Shown: positions 50,794 through 58,546 of the stretch, piece after piece
Layout: every line of letters starts with the position of its first letter
Position numbering within the stretch: the first letter of the stretch is position 1
Source of the DNA: Fibrobacter succinogenes
GTDB taxonomy: Bacteria; Fibrobacterota; Fibrobacteria; Fibrobacterales; Fibrobacteraceae
Direction: 5' to 3'
Assembly (NCBI GenBank): GCA_902756345.1
Contig: CACVQR010000002.1
Location: 186,001 to 250,000 of the forward strand
DNA: 64,000 nt
Notes under the pieces: model-generated
The model's input: the letters and a program-made list of their open reading frames with translations, nothing else
Database searches by the model: none
What the model was told of the DNA's origin: nothing
Made by a program: the position numbers and the translations under genes

Positions 50794-51044
50794 TGGCTTT
50801 TGAAGATAAGAAGCAGGCAACCCGTATCCGCCGCAAGAAGACTTGCTGGTTCACGGAAAACAACATCAAGTTCATTGACTATAAGGACGAAAAGACTCTT
50901 CGTCGCTTTATCTCTGAACGTGGTAAGATCATTCCTCGCCGCATTTCTGGCACCTCCGCCAAGTATCAGCGTATGCTGAACGAAGCTATCAAGCGTGCCC
51001 GTCAGATGGCTATTCTCCCGTTCGTTTCGGACAGTCTGCGCTAA
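50793..51044 (+). CDS. rpsR: Ribosomal protein bS18
   Basis: The 83-residue basic protein has [21 protein letters not shown] and [19 protein letters not shown], the S18 signature. It forms a heterodimer with S6 on the 30S platform. Its start sits directly after the S6 stop region (AATAATGGC). The Cys in the N-terminal part is conserved as a possible zinc ligand remnant in some lineages. Confidence 0.97.
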   Translation: MAFEDKKQATRIRRKKTCWFTENNIKFIDYKDEKTLRRFISERGKIIPRRISGTSAKYQRMLNEAIKRARQMAILPFVSDSLR

Positions 51045-51058
51045 GGAGGAACTAGACT

Positions 51059-51508
51059 ATGGAAATTATTCTTAAGGCCAACGTTCCCCACTTGGGCAAG
51101 ATGCTTGACGTCGTGAAGGTTAAGGACGGCTATGCCCGTAACTACCTCTTCCCGCGTAAGCTCGCTGTTCGCGCTACCAAGGAAGCCAAGCTCGAAATCG
51201 AAAACAACCGCGCTGCTGTCGAAGCTCAGTTCCAGAAGGAACTCGCTGCCGCTGGCGATGTGGCTGCTAAGCTTTCTCAGATTTCTGTTAACCTCGAACG
51301 CCGCGTTGTGGAAGGCGAACGTCTGTACGGTTCTGTGACCGCAGCTGACATCGCTGACGCCATCACCAAGCAGGGCGTTAAGGTTACCCGTGCTCAGGTT
51401 GCTCTCGAAGAACCGATCAAGCAGCTCGGTGTTTACACCGTGACGATCAAGGTCTTCAGCGACGTTGAAGCTCAGGTCAAGGTTTGGGTGGTTGCGGAAA
51501 AGGCATAA
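51059..51508 (+). CDS. rplI: Ribosomal protein bL9
   Basis: The 149-residue protein starts MEIILKANVPHLGKMLDVVKVKDGYARNYL, the L9 N-domain, linked by a long helix (KEAKLEIENNRAAVEAQFQKEL) to the C-domain with LYGSVTAADIADAI. It binds 23S rRNA at the L1 stalk base. AAGGAGG is the ribosome site. A strong terminator follows, closing the operon. Confidence 0.97.
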   Translation: MEIILKANVPHLGKMLDVVKVKDGYARNYLFPRKLAVRATKEAKLEIENNRAAVEAQFQKELAAAGDVAAKLSQISVNLERRVVEGERLYGSVTAADIADAITKQGVKVTRAQVALEEPIKQLGVYTVTIKVFSDVEAQVKVWVVAEKA

Positions 51509-51533
51509 GTCTTTTCTAAATCACTAGAAATCT

Positions 51534-51566
51534 AAAAAGCCGCTCCTTCGGGAGCGGTTTTTTTTG
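51534..51566 (+). terminator. Intrinsic terminator of rpsF-rpsR-rplI
   Basis: AAAGCCGCTCC TTCG GGAGCGGTTTT with a T-run; the UUCG tetraloop makes it very stable. Confidence 0.95.
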
Positions 51567-51586
51567 ATAAGCGCCGGGATTTTTTT

Positions 51587-52234
51587 TTACTTGTTGATGA
51601 ACTGCGGAATGCCCTTGTACTTTTCCATGTTCTTCATGATGCAGGCCATTTCCCAGTCCTTTTCCTTGAAGCGGCGGCGGAGCAGGGCCACGAACACTTC
51701 CATGAGCATCAGGCAGTCGTAAACGGCGCGGTGCATTTTGTCGGATTCGATCTTCATGCTGATTTCGTCGCGGCGCTGGAACATGTTTGCCAAAATACCG
51801 AGCTTGTGGGAACTTGCTTCGGGGAGGATTGCCTTGGAAATAGCGAGGGAGTCGATGACGGGGTTGCCGGGCACGAGCTGCGGATTGTTCTTGTAGGCCA
51901 CGCGCAAAAAGCTTGCGTCGAAGTTTGCGTTGTGGGCGAGCAGAATGGAACTCTGGCCGCAGAATTCGGTGAACTTCTTGATGGCGTCACCCACGGCGGG
52001 GGCGTCTTGCACGTCGCTGTCGTAAATGTGGTTCACGGCAGAGGCTTCGGCCGGAATCATCATGTTCGGCTTCACGAAGGTTTCGAGCTCGCCGAGCAGC
52101 TTGGGCACGACTTTGCCGTTCTTGGTTTCGACGGTGAACTTGACGGCACCGATTTCGATGATTTCATCTTTCTGGTTGTTAAGACCTGTAGTTTCAAGGT
52201 CGAAGGCGACAAATTTCGGGGGCATTAAAATCAC
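51587..52234 (-). CDS. DnaQ-like DEDDh 3'-5' exonuclease
   Basis: The 215-residue protein begins with FVAFDLETTGLNNQKDEIIEIGAV (ExoI: D and E), has LLAHNANFDASFLR (ExoII Asp) and MHRAVYDCLML (ExoIII H and D). It should trim DNA or RNA 3' ends. Without an attached polymerase subunit it cannot be told apart from the epsilon subunit, RNase T-type or stand-alone exonucleases. The start may be GTG at 52234 or ATG at 52225; the family start MPPKFVAFD fits either. Confidence 0.85.
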   Translation of the reverse strand: MILMPPKFVAFDLETTGLNNQKDEIIEIGAVKFTVETKNGKVVPKLLGELETFVKPNMMIPAEASAVNHIYDSDVQDAPAVGDAIKKFTEFCGQSSILLAHNANFDASFLRVAYKNNPQLVPGNPVIDSLAISKAILPEASSHKLGILANMFQRRDEISMKIESDKMHRAVYDCLMLMEVFVALLRRRFKEKDWEMACIMKNMEKYKGIPQFINK

Positions 52235-52279
52235 GATTCATTCCTTAGTTAATAAGTTATCACCTTGGTATATTTGCAG

Positions 52280-52792
52280 TCACAAAGATAATTTAATTTC
52301 GATGTCAATACGTGTCAGCGGCAGGGGCAAGACAAATTTATCCCATGTTTTTAGCGTGATGTGCGCGCCGTACTTGGCGCTGATTTGCCATAGGGGAGTG
52401 TGGCTTGATTTGGAAAGCCAGAGCGAGCCTTTTTTGACTACGCCTGCCGGTCCGCGAGGGCCGTCTAGCGCCATGCCTACAAAGTGGCCTTCGCGGAGCG
52501 GTATAAGCAAGTGGCGCACGTTGGTGGCGCCGTGGGTGCTAGAGCCGCGTGTGACACTGTAGCCGAGATTTTGGACGATGCTTGCGAAAAGGTCGCCGTC
52601 GCTTGATTCCGAAACGAGCGTGTGCACACCCCAGTTTTTAAAGGCGGCGGCACTCGCGAGTAGATCTTGATGCCATACCCCAAGGATTCCCGGTGCAAAC
52701 GATTCGGGCGTTTTTAGCCTTACGCGCAGGCTTTTAATCCAGAGGGTAACAAGAAAAGCCTTGAACCTGACCTTGAACGGCGGTTTAGTCAT
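52280..52792 (-). CDS. DUF374 lysophospholipid acyltransferase-like protein
   Basis: The 170-residue protein has ILGVWHQDLLASAA (an H-x4-D-like motif, His followed by Asp/Ala positions), GDLFASIVQNLGYSVTRGSS and GMALDGPRGPAGVVKKG, which is the DUF374 signature. Relatives act on lipid A or phospholipid precursors. It is slightly short compared with the usual 200-220 residues, so it may lack part of the C-terminal region. It lies 46 nt upstream of the exonuclease gene. Confidence 0.8.
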   Translation of the reverse strand: MTKPPFKVRFKAFLVTLWIKSLRVRLKTPESFAPGILGVWHQDLLASAAAFKNWGVHTLVSESSDGDLFASIVQNLGYSVTRGSSTHGATNVRHLLIPLREGHFVGMALDGPRGPAGVVKKGSLWLSKSSHTPLWQISAKYGAHITLKTWDKFVLPLPLTRIDIEIKLSL

Positions 52793-52833
52793 GCCTAAAA
52801 GATAAAAAAATGCAAAAAAAGCCCGGTTTGCCC

Positions 52834-52862
52834 TTGAAAAAGGGAATAAATTTACCTATATT
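52834..52862 (+). promoter_or_regulatory. Promoter of tRNA-Cys
   Basis: TTGAAA (52834-52839) and TATATT (52857-52862) with 17 nt between; the tRNA starts 12 nt further on. Confidence 0.8.
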
Positions 52863-52874
52863 GCGTTTCACTTT

Positions 52875-52947
52875 GGCGACGTACCCAAGTTGGTAAGGGG
52901 CGGCTCTGCAAAAGCCTTATTCATCAGTTCGAGTCTGATCGTTGCCT
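52875..52947 (+). tRNA. tRNA-Cys (anticodon GCA)
   Basis: Acceptor stem GGCGACG/CGTTGCC (one G-T pair), D-arm with CCCAAGTTGGTAAGGGG, anticodon loop CTGCAAA (GCA) on stem CGGCT/AGCCT and T-arm ATCAGTTCGAGTCTGAT. Length 73 nt, no encoded CCA. Confidence 0.95.
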
Positions 52948-52953
52948 CTCAAA

Positions 52954-52986
52954 ACTCCTTCTCACCCCGGGAAGGAGTTTTTTTTG
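52954..52986 (+). terminator. Intrinsic terminator after tRNA-Cys
   Basis: AACTCCTTC and GAAGGAGTT pair around TCACCCCGG, followed by TTTTTT. Confidence 0.9.
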
Positions 52987-53003
52987 GCTTGCAAGGGAAT
53001 ATC

Positions 53004-53035
53004 AAAAAAAGACGGACAAAGTCCGTCTGATTTTA
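53004..53035 (-). terminator. Hairpin GACGGAC AAA GTCCGTC, possible reverse-strand terminator
   Basis: The hairpin is followed on the reverse strand by a run of T (from AAAAAAA at 53003-53010). The nearest reverse-strand gene ends 340 nt away. Confidence 0.6.
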
Positions 53036-53049
53036 TACCAAACCACCAG

Positions 53050-53108
53050 CCTACCGCCTACAGTCTACAGTCTACTTCCTACTTCCTACTTCCTACTTCC
53101 TACTATCT
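53050..53108. repeat. Minisatellite-type array, CTACTTC units
   Basis: Seven-base units CTACTTC repeat without gaps through 53072-53100 after CTACCGC and CTACAGT variants. It reads as the complement of the AGTAGGAAGTAG words at 1246-1384. Confidence 0.85.
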
Positions 53109-53129
53109 TCTACACAACTAGATTCTTCC

Positions 53130-53219
53130 GTGAGCAACAAAGCCCCAGGCGTTAAGCTGGGGCGGTTGCGAGAGAGAGGCGATGTCACGTTTAATGAATG
53201 TTATAGAGCCGAACGGACT
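53130..53219 (+). repeat. Type A hairpin repeat, copy 3
   Basis: GTGAGCAACAAA, hairpin GCCCCAGGCGTTAAGCTGGGGC, GCGAGAGAGAGGCGATG, spacer, TATAGAGCCGAACGGACT. Its hairpin stem differs completely from those of the other copies but is equally well paired. Confidence 0.85.
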
Positions 53220-53223
53220 TTCC

Positions 53224-53393
53224 GTGAGCAACAAACGCCTCGTATTGACGAGGCGTGGTTGACGCCTACGGCGTCCGCGGCTTCACTCGGTCATGAAATT
53301 ATGCAAGCATAATTTCGCGACTCTCGTTTTGCACGCTTTTGCGAGAGTGAGGCGAAGCTGCATGTTTATGAAGGCTATAGAGCCGAACGGACT
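53224..53393 (+). repeat. Type A hairpin repeat, copy 4, with type C element nested inside
   Basis: GTGAGCAACAAA and hairpin ACGCCTCGTATTGACGAGGCGT match the other type A copies. The following GCGAGAGTGAGGCGA block is pushed 80 nt downstream by a type C element (53259-53340), after which the type A end TATAGAGCCGAACGGACT completes it. The last 19 nt also encode the final codons of the AT-hook protein on the reverse strand. Confidence 0.8.
53259..53340 (-). repeat. Type C hairpin repeat, copy 3
   Basis: On the reverse strand: AAAAGCGTGC, CGAGAGTCGC, the 10-bp stem GAAATTATGC/GCATAATTTC, ATGACCGAGTGAAGC and GACGCCGTAGGCGTC. Compared with the copy at 7037-7118, three stem positions differ and each is compensated on the other arm. 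Confidence 0.85.
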
Positions 53394-54025
53394 TTTCTAG
53401 GTCTTCCGCGGCCGCGCTTTACGGGAGTTCCGTCGGGCATCACGGTTGCTTCCGGGTGCTTGGCCTTAAAGAAATCCTGAATCTTCTTGGCGCGTTCTTC
53501 GGCTTTTTGCTTGGCGAGGTCTGCGGCCGATACAATCACGGCCTTGGGCTTGTCGCCGCCTTTAAAGCCGAACGACGCCTTGAGAACGCGGCCCGAGGCG
53601 GGCTTCGGAGGTTCCGAAATCATGGACTTGGGGGCGCTGTTCAAGGTCGCCTCTTTAAGCTTGTAGCTCGAAAAACTCGGGCTTTCTTGCGTGAAGGCGG
53701 TGTTCAGCATTTTCTGCTTTTCGGCCGAAAGTTCGCCGAACGCGGGAATTCCCGGGATGGCTGCCTTGGGCTTGAAATACAGGTCGCCCTGCTTGGGAAT
53801 CGAACCGAAGATCTCGTTCGCGATGCTCTGGGCTTCTTGGTATTCCTTTTGCTGCTTCTGGGCGAGGCGGTCTTTCTTGGAGGGTCTGGCAGCCCCGTTC
53901 TTGCGTTTTCCGCTAAAATCCCTCTTTTTCTCGGAATTCTGGATGATTTCTTCGTCAGTGAGTCCGCGGAGTTCCGGCGGAACTTCGATGATTTGGAGTG
54001 CGATGTTAGACAAATTCTGATCCAT
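53375..54025 (-). CDS. Basic protein with C-terminal AT-hook, unknown function
   Basis: Unrecognised 216-residue protein. It has no signal peptide. The N-terminal part (IALQIIEVPPELRGLTDEEI) is followed by a charged, low-complexity region (KKDRLAQKQQKEYQEAQ), an alanine/lysine-rich helix and, near the C-terminus, KRGRGRPRKVR, a canonical AT-hook core (RGRP) that binds the minor groove of AT-rich DNA. A nucleoid or transcription-related role is therefore plausible. The last five residues and the stop (V-R-S-A-L-stop) are encoded by the end of a type A repeat, so the repeat has replaced or extended the original 3' end. Confidence 0.72.
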   Translation of the reverse strand: MDQNLSNIALQIIEVPPELRGLTDEEIIQNSEKKRDFSGKRKNGAARPSKKDRLAQKQQKEYQEAQSIANEIFGSIPKQGDLYFKPKAAIPGIPAFGELSAEKQKMLNTAFTQESPSFSSYKLKEATLNSAPKSMISEPPKPASGRVLKASFGFKGGDKPKAVIVSAADLAKQKAEERAKKIQDFFKAKHPEATVMPDGTPVKRGRGRPRKVRSAL

Positions 54026-54173
54026 AAAGCCCGATTTTTAGCCCTTTCGGGCCTTGTCAAGAGTGGAAAAAGTCATTTTATTGTAAAAAATGCGACCCAA
54101 ATTTAAAAAAAATTGAAAAAAATGCTTGTCAAGACCTAGAAAAAAAATTTTTTTTGGACTATTTTTGTTATAC

Positions 54174-54836
54174 ATGCTTCGGTTTACTCAAGAAATATTA
54201 CTTGCTCTCCGTGCTATCTCTAATGAAGAAGAAGCACATGAAATGTCTAAGAAGGCCCGAGAACAGTTCGATTTCCTTGGAATTCGTCTTGTTCCCCGCC
54301 GTGAGGTGACCTACCCCATATTCGACAAGTATCCTCCGAAAGATGGTGACGAATTGGTGGCTAGGGTCGAGGACATGTGGGCACAGCCGTATCGTGAAAT
54401 CCAGTATGCGGCTTGTGACTACCTGTTCCGCCACAGAGTTCTGCTCGGTGGACAGCACCTTGCCTTCCTTAAAAAGTTAATCAAGACCCGTGCCTGGCGC
54501 GATACCGTCGATACGCTCGCTGCTTGCGTCCTGGGTGACTTGGCGCTCCGCTTGCCGGCGCTGCGCTCCAAGATCGCTTCCTGGATTCGCGACCCGAACG
54601 TGTGGGTGCGCCGTAGTGCGATCATTTTCCAGATTCAGTACAAGGATCGTACCGACTGGCCGCTGCTCAGGCAGTTCTGCCTGACTTGCGCCAAGGATGA
54701 TGATTACTACATCCGTAACGGTATCGGTCGTGCCCTTTCGGAATATGCCCGAATCAACCCGACCGAGGTGCGTCGTTTCGTGCAGGACAACACCTTTGCC
54801 GAACAGACCGCCCAGGAAATCCTCCGCCTGATTTAA
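54174..54836 (+). CDS. AlkD-like DNA alkylation repair protein (HEAT-repeat fold)
   Basis: About 220 residues from the ATG at 54174 (MLRFTQEILLALRAISNEEE). The sequence is made of paired helices and carries DPNVWVRRSAIIFQI, the Trp/Asp/Arg region that in the ALK family contacts the damaged base. Family members excise N3- and N7-alkylated purines. A longer frame from 54126 starts in A/T-rich sequence with no ribosome site. It is followed by its own terminator. Confidence 0.8.
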   Translation: MLRFTQEILLALRAISNEEEAHEMSKKAREQFDFLGIRLVPRREVTYPIFDKYPPKDGDELVARVEDMWAQPYREIQYAACDYLFRHRVLLGGQHLAFLKKLIKTRAWRDTVDTLAACVLGDLALRLPALRSKIASWIRDPNVWVRRSAIIFQIQYKDRTDWPLLRQFCLTCAKDDDYYIRNGIGRALSEYARINPTEVRRFVQDNTFAEQTAQEILRLI

Positions 54837-54860
54837 ACGAAAAAAATCAAACATTTTAGC

Positions 54861-54896
54861 GCCTTTTTCGCAAGAACTGCGGAAAAGGCTTTTTAT
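54861..54896 (+). terminator. Intrinsic terminator after the AlkD-like gene
   Basis: GCCTTTTTCGC and GCGGAAAAGGC pair around AAGAACT, followed by TTTTTATTT. Confidence 0.88.
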
Positions 54897-54953
54897 TTCT
54901 TAACAGCAGACTACTGTCTTCCGCCTACTTCGGACTTTTTCTAAATTTTAAAT

Positions 54954-56927
54954 ATGCGTTACGGTGACATTTCATTTTTCCAGAGCGGCGTGGCCGTTCC
55001 CCTCTTTAGCCTTTATAGCAAACAGAGCATCGGTATAGGTGAATTCTTGGACCTGATTCCGTTTGCCCGCTGGACCGCTTTTTGTGATTTCAATATTATT
55101 CAGCTTTTGCCGGTGAACGATACGGGGGCCGAATCGAGCCCCTATAGCGCCCGCAGTGCCTTTGCCTTGAACCCGGTGTTCATTAACGTGCAGTCGGTGG
55201 AAGGTTCTTCGGAATACGAAGACGAAATCCGGGCGGGCAAGGCTGATTTTAAAAAGTACGGCAAAATCGACTATTACAATATTACGACTTGGAAGCGCAT
55301 GATTCTGCGCAAGATTTTTGACAATCGTTACGACGACCTGAAAAAAGACAAGGTGTTGCAGCGCTGGATCGATGACAATGCTTGGGCAAAGCCGTATTGC
55401 GTGTATTGCACTCTCAAGGCTCAGAACGACGAAAGAAGCTGGAAGGACTGGAAGAATTACCGCGACCCGACCGAAAAGGATATCGAGGCCCTTTGGAAAA
55501 AATTCTTGAAGGATAACCTGTACCAGGCCTGGATGCAGTTCGAAGCCGAGAAACAGTTCAGCGCTGCGGTTGCCGAAGTCTCCAAGATGGGAATCCGCAT
55601 CAAGGGCGACATTCCTATTCTGATTAACGAAGACAGTGCCGACGTGTGGGCTGACCGCAAGTACTTCTCGCTGGATGACCGTGCGGGCGCTCCTCCTGAC
55701 ATGTTCAGCTACACGGGCCAGAACTGGGGATTCCCGACTTACCGCTGGGACGTGATTGAAAAAGACGACTTTGTATGGTGGCGCCGCCGCCTGGCTCAGG
55801 CAAGCAAGTTCTACCATGCTTACCGCATTGACCACGTGCTTGGATTCTTCCGCATTTGGTCGATTCCGCAGCAAGAAGTCACGGGCATTCTGGGTTACTT
55901 TAACCCGTGCGTGCCGCTCACTTACGACAAGCTCGCTGCCGCCGGCTTTATGCGCGAAACGCTGGAATACCTGCGCCGCCCGAATTACGGCATAGACCAG
56001 TTGCACGAATTTTTGGGCGCTGACGCCGACCGTCTTGCTCCGATTTGCTTTACCCAGCTCGAAGGTCACCCGGACCGCTTGATTCTCAAGCCGGAGTACA
56101 GTTCCGAAAAGGCTATCCTTGGCATGAACGAACCGCAAGAAGTCAAGGACAAGCTGCTCAAGGTTTACTGGAACCGCGTGTTTGTTCCCTCGGGCGACGA
56201 AAACAATTTCTACCCGTATTGGTACTGGTACAATGCGCCGGTGTTCTTTACCTTGCCGGATTACGAACAGGAAAAGTTGCGTAACCTGATCAAGGAAAAC
56301 GAAAATTCCCAGAATGGCTTGTGGGATGCCAACGCCACCAAGCTCTTGACAGTGCTTTCGCAGGAAACCGATATGCTGGTCTGCGCCGAAGACTTGGGTG
56401 CCGTGCCGCCTTGCGTGCCTGCCGTGCTCAAGAAACTCAATATTCTGTCGTTGCGCATTGAACGCTGGGCCCGTAACTGGAATGCCCCGTATTCGCCGTA
56501 CTACGAAATGGACGAATACCCGCGCCTGTCTGTGTGCACCACCAGCTGCCACGATACCTCTAGCTTGCGTGGACTCTGGAAGGAAAGCGACTTTGACCGC
56601 AACCTTTATTGGTCGCATGCGCATTTGCCGGGCAACGCCCCTGACGAGGTGACGCCTTCTGTGGCACGCCAGATACTCTCTCACGTGTATACGGCGAACA
56701 GCTTGTTCTGCATTTTGCCGGTGCAAGATTACTTTGCTCTATCGGCAAGCCTTAGCAAGTGCGCGCCCGAAGAAGAACGCGTGAATGTGCCGGGTACGGT
56801 GGGTGGCTCTAACTGGTGCTACCGCATGCCGTGTTCTGTAGAAGAATTGATGGACTACTCGTCGCTTGCCTCTGAAATCCGCATGCTCGTGGATGTGCGC
56901 AAGCGCCGTCCCATGTGGAAGATTTAG
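54954..56927 (+). CDS. malQ: 4-alpha-glucanotransferase (GH77)
   Basis: The 657-residue protein has FYHAYRIDHVLGFFRIW (nucleophile Asp), LVCAEDLGAVPPCV (acid/base Glu), CTTSCHDTSSLRGLW (stabilising Asp) and GAPPDMFSYTGQNWGFPTY, the GH77 signature. It moves alpha-1,4-glucan segments between maltodextrins. No signal peptide, hence cytoplasmic. It is longer than many MalQ proteins of about 500 residues, in line with the type with an extra inserted region. A GH13 amylase gene follows 71 nt downstream, so the two likely work together on glycogen or maltodextrin. Confidence 0.95.
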   Translation: MRYGDISFFQSGVAVPLFSLYSKQSIGIGEFLDLIPFARWTAFCDFNIIQLLPVNDTGAESSPYSARSAFALNPVFINVQSVEGSSEYEDEIRAGKADFKKYGKIDYYNITTWKRMILRKIFDNRYDDLKKDKVLQRWIDDNAWAKPYCVYCTLKAQNDERSWKDWKNYRDPTEKDIEALWKKFLKDNLYQAWMQFEAEKQFSAAVAEVSKMGIRIKGDIPILINEDSADVWADRKYFSLDDRAGAPPDMFSYTGQNWGFPTYRWDVIEKDDFVWWRRRLAQASKFYHAYRIDHVLGFFRIWSIPQQEVTGILGYFNPCVPLTYDKLAAAGFMRETLEYLRRPNYGIDQLHEFLGADADRLAPICFTQLEGHPDRLILKPEYSSEKAILGMNEPQEVKDKLLKVYWNRVFVPSGDENNFYPYWYWYNAPVFFTLPDYEQEKLRNLIKENENSQNGLWDANATKLLTVLSQETDMLVCAEDLGAVPPCVPAVLKKLNILSLRIERWARNWNAPYSPYYEMDEYPRLSVCTTSCHDTSSLRGLWKESDFDRNLYWSHAHLPGNAPDEVTPSVARQILSHVYTANSLFCILPVQDYFALSASLSKCAPEEERVNVPGTVGGSNWCYRMPCSVEELMDYSSLASEIRMLVDVRKRRPMWKI

Positions 56928-56933
56928 TTGATA

Positions 56934-56986
56934 GAGCTTAGTTGGTAGAACTTAGAGATTGTGTCTAAGTTCTAAGCTCTAAGCTC
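56934..56986. repeat. Inverted repeat made of CTTAGA/TCTAAG words
   Basis: GAGCTTAGTTGGTAGAACTTAGA (56934-56956, split here for reading as GAGCTTAG, TTGGTAGAA, CTTAGA) faces TCTAAGTTCTAAGCTC-type words at 56964-56986. It fills the gap between malQ and the GH13 gene. Confidence 0.6.
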
Positions 56987-56998
56987 AAAGTTCTAGTT

Positions 56999-58258
56999 AT
57001 GTTCGCTCCTGCTTGGGTTAAAGACGCTATCTTTTATCAGATTTTTCCGGACCGGTTCTGCCGTTCGGAGCGTTATAAGGCCGTAGGCAAGTTTGTCGCG
57101 TGGGGGAGCAAGCCTACCCGCGAAAACATGTTCGGCGGGAATCTCGCGGGCATCGAAGATAAGCTTGAATATATTGCGGGCCTCGGCGTCAACGCAATTT
57201 ACCTGTGCCCGATTTTCAAGAGCAATTCGAATCACCGCTACCACACGGTGGACTACTTCGAGATTGACCCGGTGCTGGGTACGCTCGAAGATTTTGACCG
57301 CTTGGTCAAGAAGGCTCACAAGCTAAAGTTGCGCGTGATTTTGGATGGCGTGTTCAACCATTGCTCTCGCGGATTCTTTCAGTTCAATAGCCTGATGGAG
57401 TTGGGCGAGCATTCGCCGTATGTGGACTGGTTCCATGTGAAGGGCTGGCCGCTGAACGCCTATACCGATAAGCCCAATTACGAATGCTGGTGGAACTTTC
57501 CGGCGCTTCCGAAATTCAATACGGACTGCCCCGATGTGCGCGAATACCTTTTTAGCGTAGGCGAGTACTGGATGAAGCGCGGCATTGACGGCTGGCGCCT
57601 CGATGTGCCGAATGAAATTGACGACGATAGCTTTTGGCAAGAATTCCGCCGCCGCGTGAAAAAGGTGAATCCGGACGCCTACATTGTGGGCGAGATTTGG
57701 GATGAGCCTTCTCGCTGGCTCAAGGGCGACCAGTTTGACGGCGTGATGAATTACATGTTCCGCAAGGCGACGATGCAGCTCCTGTTCGACGAGAATCCGA
57801 TTTCGATCAAGGAATTCGGCGAACGCCTGCAGAAAGCATTCCCCGAAGGCCGTGGCGACATGCCCATGAACCTGCTCGGGAGCCACGATACCACGCGCCT
57901 GATGTCGCAACCCTGCGCAAGCCTCGAACGAATCAAGCTCGCGTATACGATTCTCTTCTTCTTGCCGGGGGCGCCGTGCATTTATTACGGCGAAGAACTT
58001 TCGATGAAGGGCGGCAAGGATCCTGACAACCGCCGTAGCGTACCGTGGAGCAAGCTTGCCGAAATGCAGGCCAAGCCGCTGTACGAATTTTTAAAGCAGA
58101 TGATTGCGCTCCGCAACAAGAATGCGGTACTGCGCGAAGGAAAACTCGAAATCCGCTCCGCCGACAATGGATTTGCTATTGAGCGTACCCTCGGCAGAAA
58201 GACGATGACGCTCGTCGTGCTGCAAGACGGCTCTGAATACAAGTTCAACATTATATAA
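56999..58258 (+). CDS. GH13 alpha-amylase family enzyme (neopullulanase/cyclomaltodextrinase type)
   Basis: The 419-residue protein starts MFAPAWVKDAIFYQIFPDRF, the beginning of the GH13 barrel itself, so the N-terminal starch-binding or dimerisation domain of typical neopullulanases is missing. Catalytic residues: nucleophile Asp in GWRLDVPNE, acid/base Glu in IVGEIWDEP, Asp in LGSHDTTR. CNAIYLCPIFKSNSNHRY marks the conserved region I neighbourhood. No signal peptide. It would split maltodextrins inside the cell together with MalQ. The C-terminal beta-domain is short but present. Confidence 0.9.
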   Translation: MFAPAWVKDAIFYQIFPDRFCRSERYKAVGKFVAWGSKPTRENMFGGNLAGIEDKLEYIAGLGVNAIYLCPIFKSNSNHRYHTVDYFEIDPVLGTLEDFDRLVKKAHKLKLRVILDGVFNHCSRGFFQFNSLMELGEHSPYVDWFHVKGWPLNAYTDKPNYECWWNFPALPKFNTDCPDVREYLFSVGEYWMKRGIDGWRLDVPNEIDDDSFWQEFRRRVKKVNPDAYIVGEIWDEPSRWLKGDQFDGVMNYMFRKATMQLLFDENPISIKEFGERLQKAFPEGRGDMPMNLLGSHDTTRLMSQPCASLERIKLAYTILFFLPGAPCIYYGEELSMKGGKDPDNRRSVPWSKLAEMQAKPLYEFLKQMIALRNKNAVLREGKLEIRSADNGFAIERTLGRKTMTLVVLQDGSEYKFNII

Positions 58259-58271
58259 ATAAAAGCCTTGC

Positions 58272-58350
58272 GGGGTTTTAGGGGTTAAACCCCTAGGCGA
58301 AGGGGTGGTGAGCGACGAAGTGCGAACCAGGGGGAGTCTTCCCCCCTTGC
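58272..58350 (+). repeat. Type B repeat, copy 4
   Basis: GGGGTTTTAGGGGTTAAACC, CCTAGGCGAAGGGGTGGTG, variable part with GCGACGAAGTGC, then CAGGGGGAGTCTTCCCCCCTT. A type A copy follows directly. Confidence 0.85.
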
Positions 58351-58440
58351 AGACCGTTCGGCTCTATTTATAGTGAAAATATGTGATTTCGCCTCACTCT
58401 CGCCTCCACGACTCGTTTAGACGAGTCGCTTGAGGCTCAC
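58351..58440 (-). repeat. Type A hairpin repeat, copy 5
   Basis: On the reverse strand: GTGAGCC, hairpin GCGACTCGTCTAAACGAGTC, GAGGCGAGAGTGAGGCGA, spacer and TAGAGCCGAACGGTCT. With the preceding type B copy it forms the same B-A order as at 18399-18636. Confidence 0.85.
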
Positions 58441-58546
58441 AGATGCTTTCTAAACGCATTTCTTGTGACAAATTTTTAATGACTGAAGACTATTTTTCTA
58501 CATTTGGGCGCAAAACTTACTGAATAATGCCTTATAGGGATTACAA

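Noticed and set aside
53130-53312. 60-codon forward frame beginning in a type A repeat
   Set aside because: It is entirely inside repeat elements, with no ribosome site.
54972-56726. A 584-codon reverse frame opposite malQ, and a 599-codon one opposite the 1402-residue protein (15371-17170)
   Set aside because: Same reason: shadows of highly biased genes, no motif, no ribosome site.
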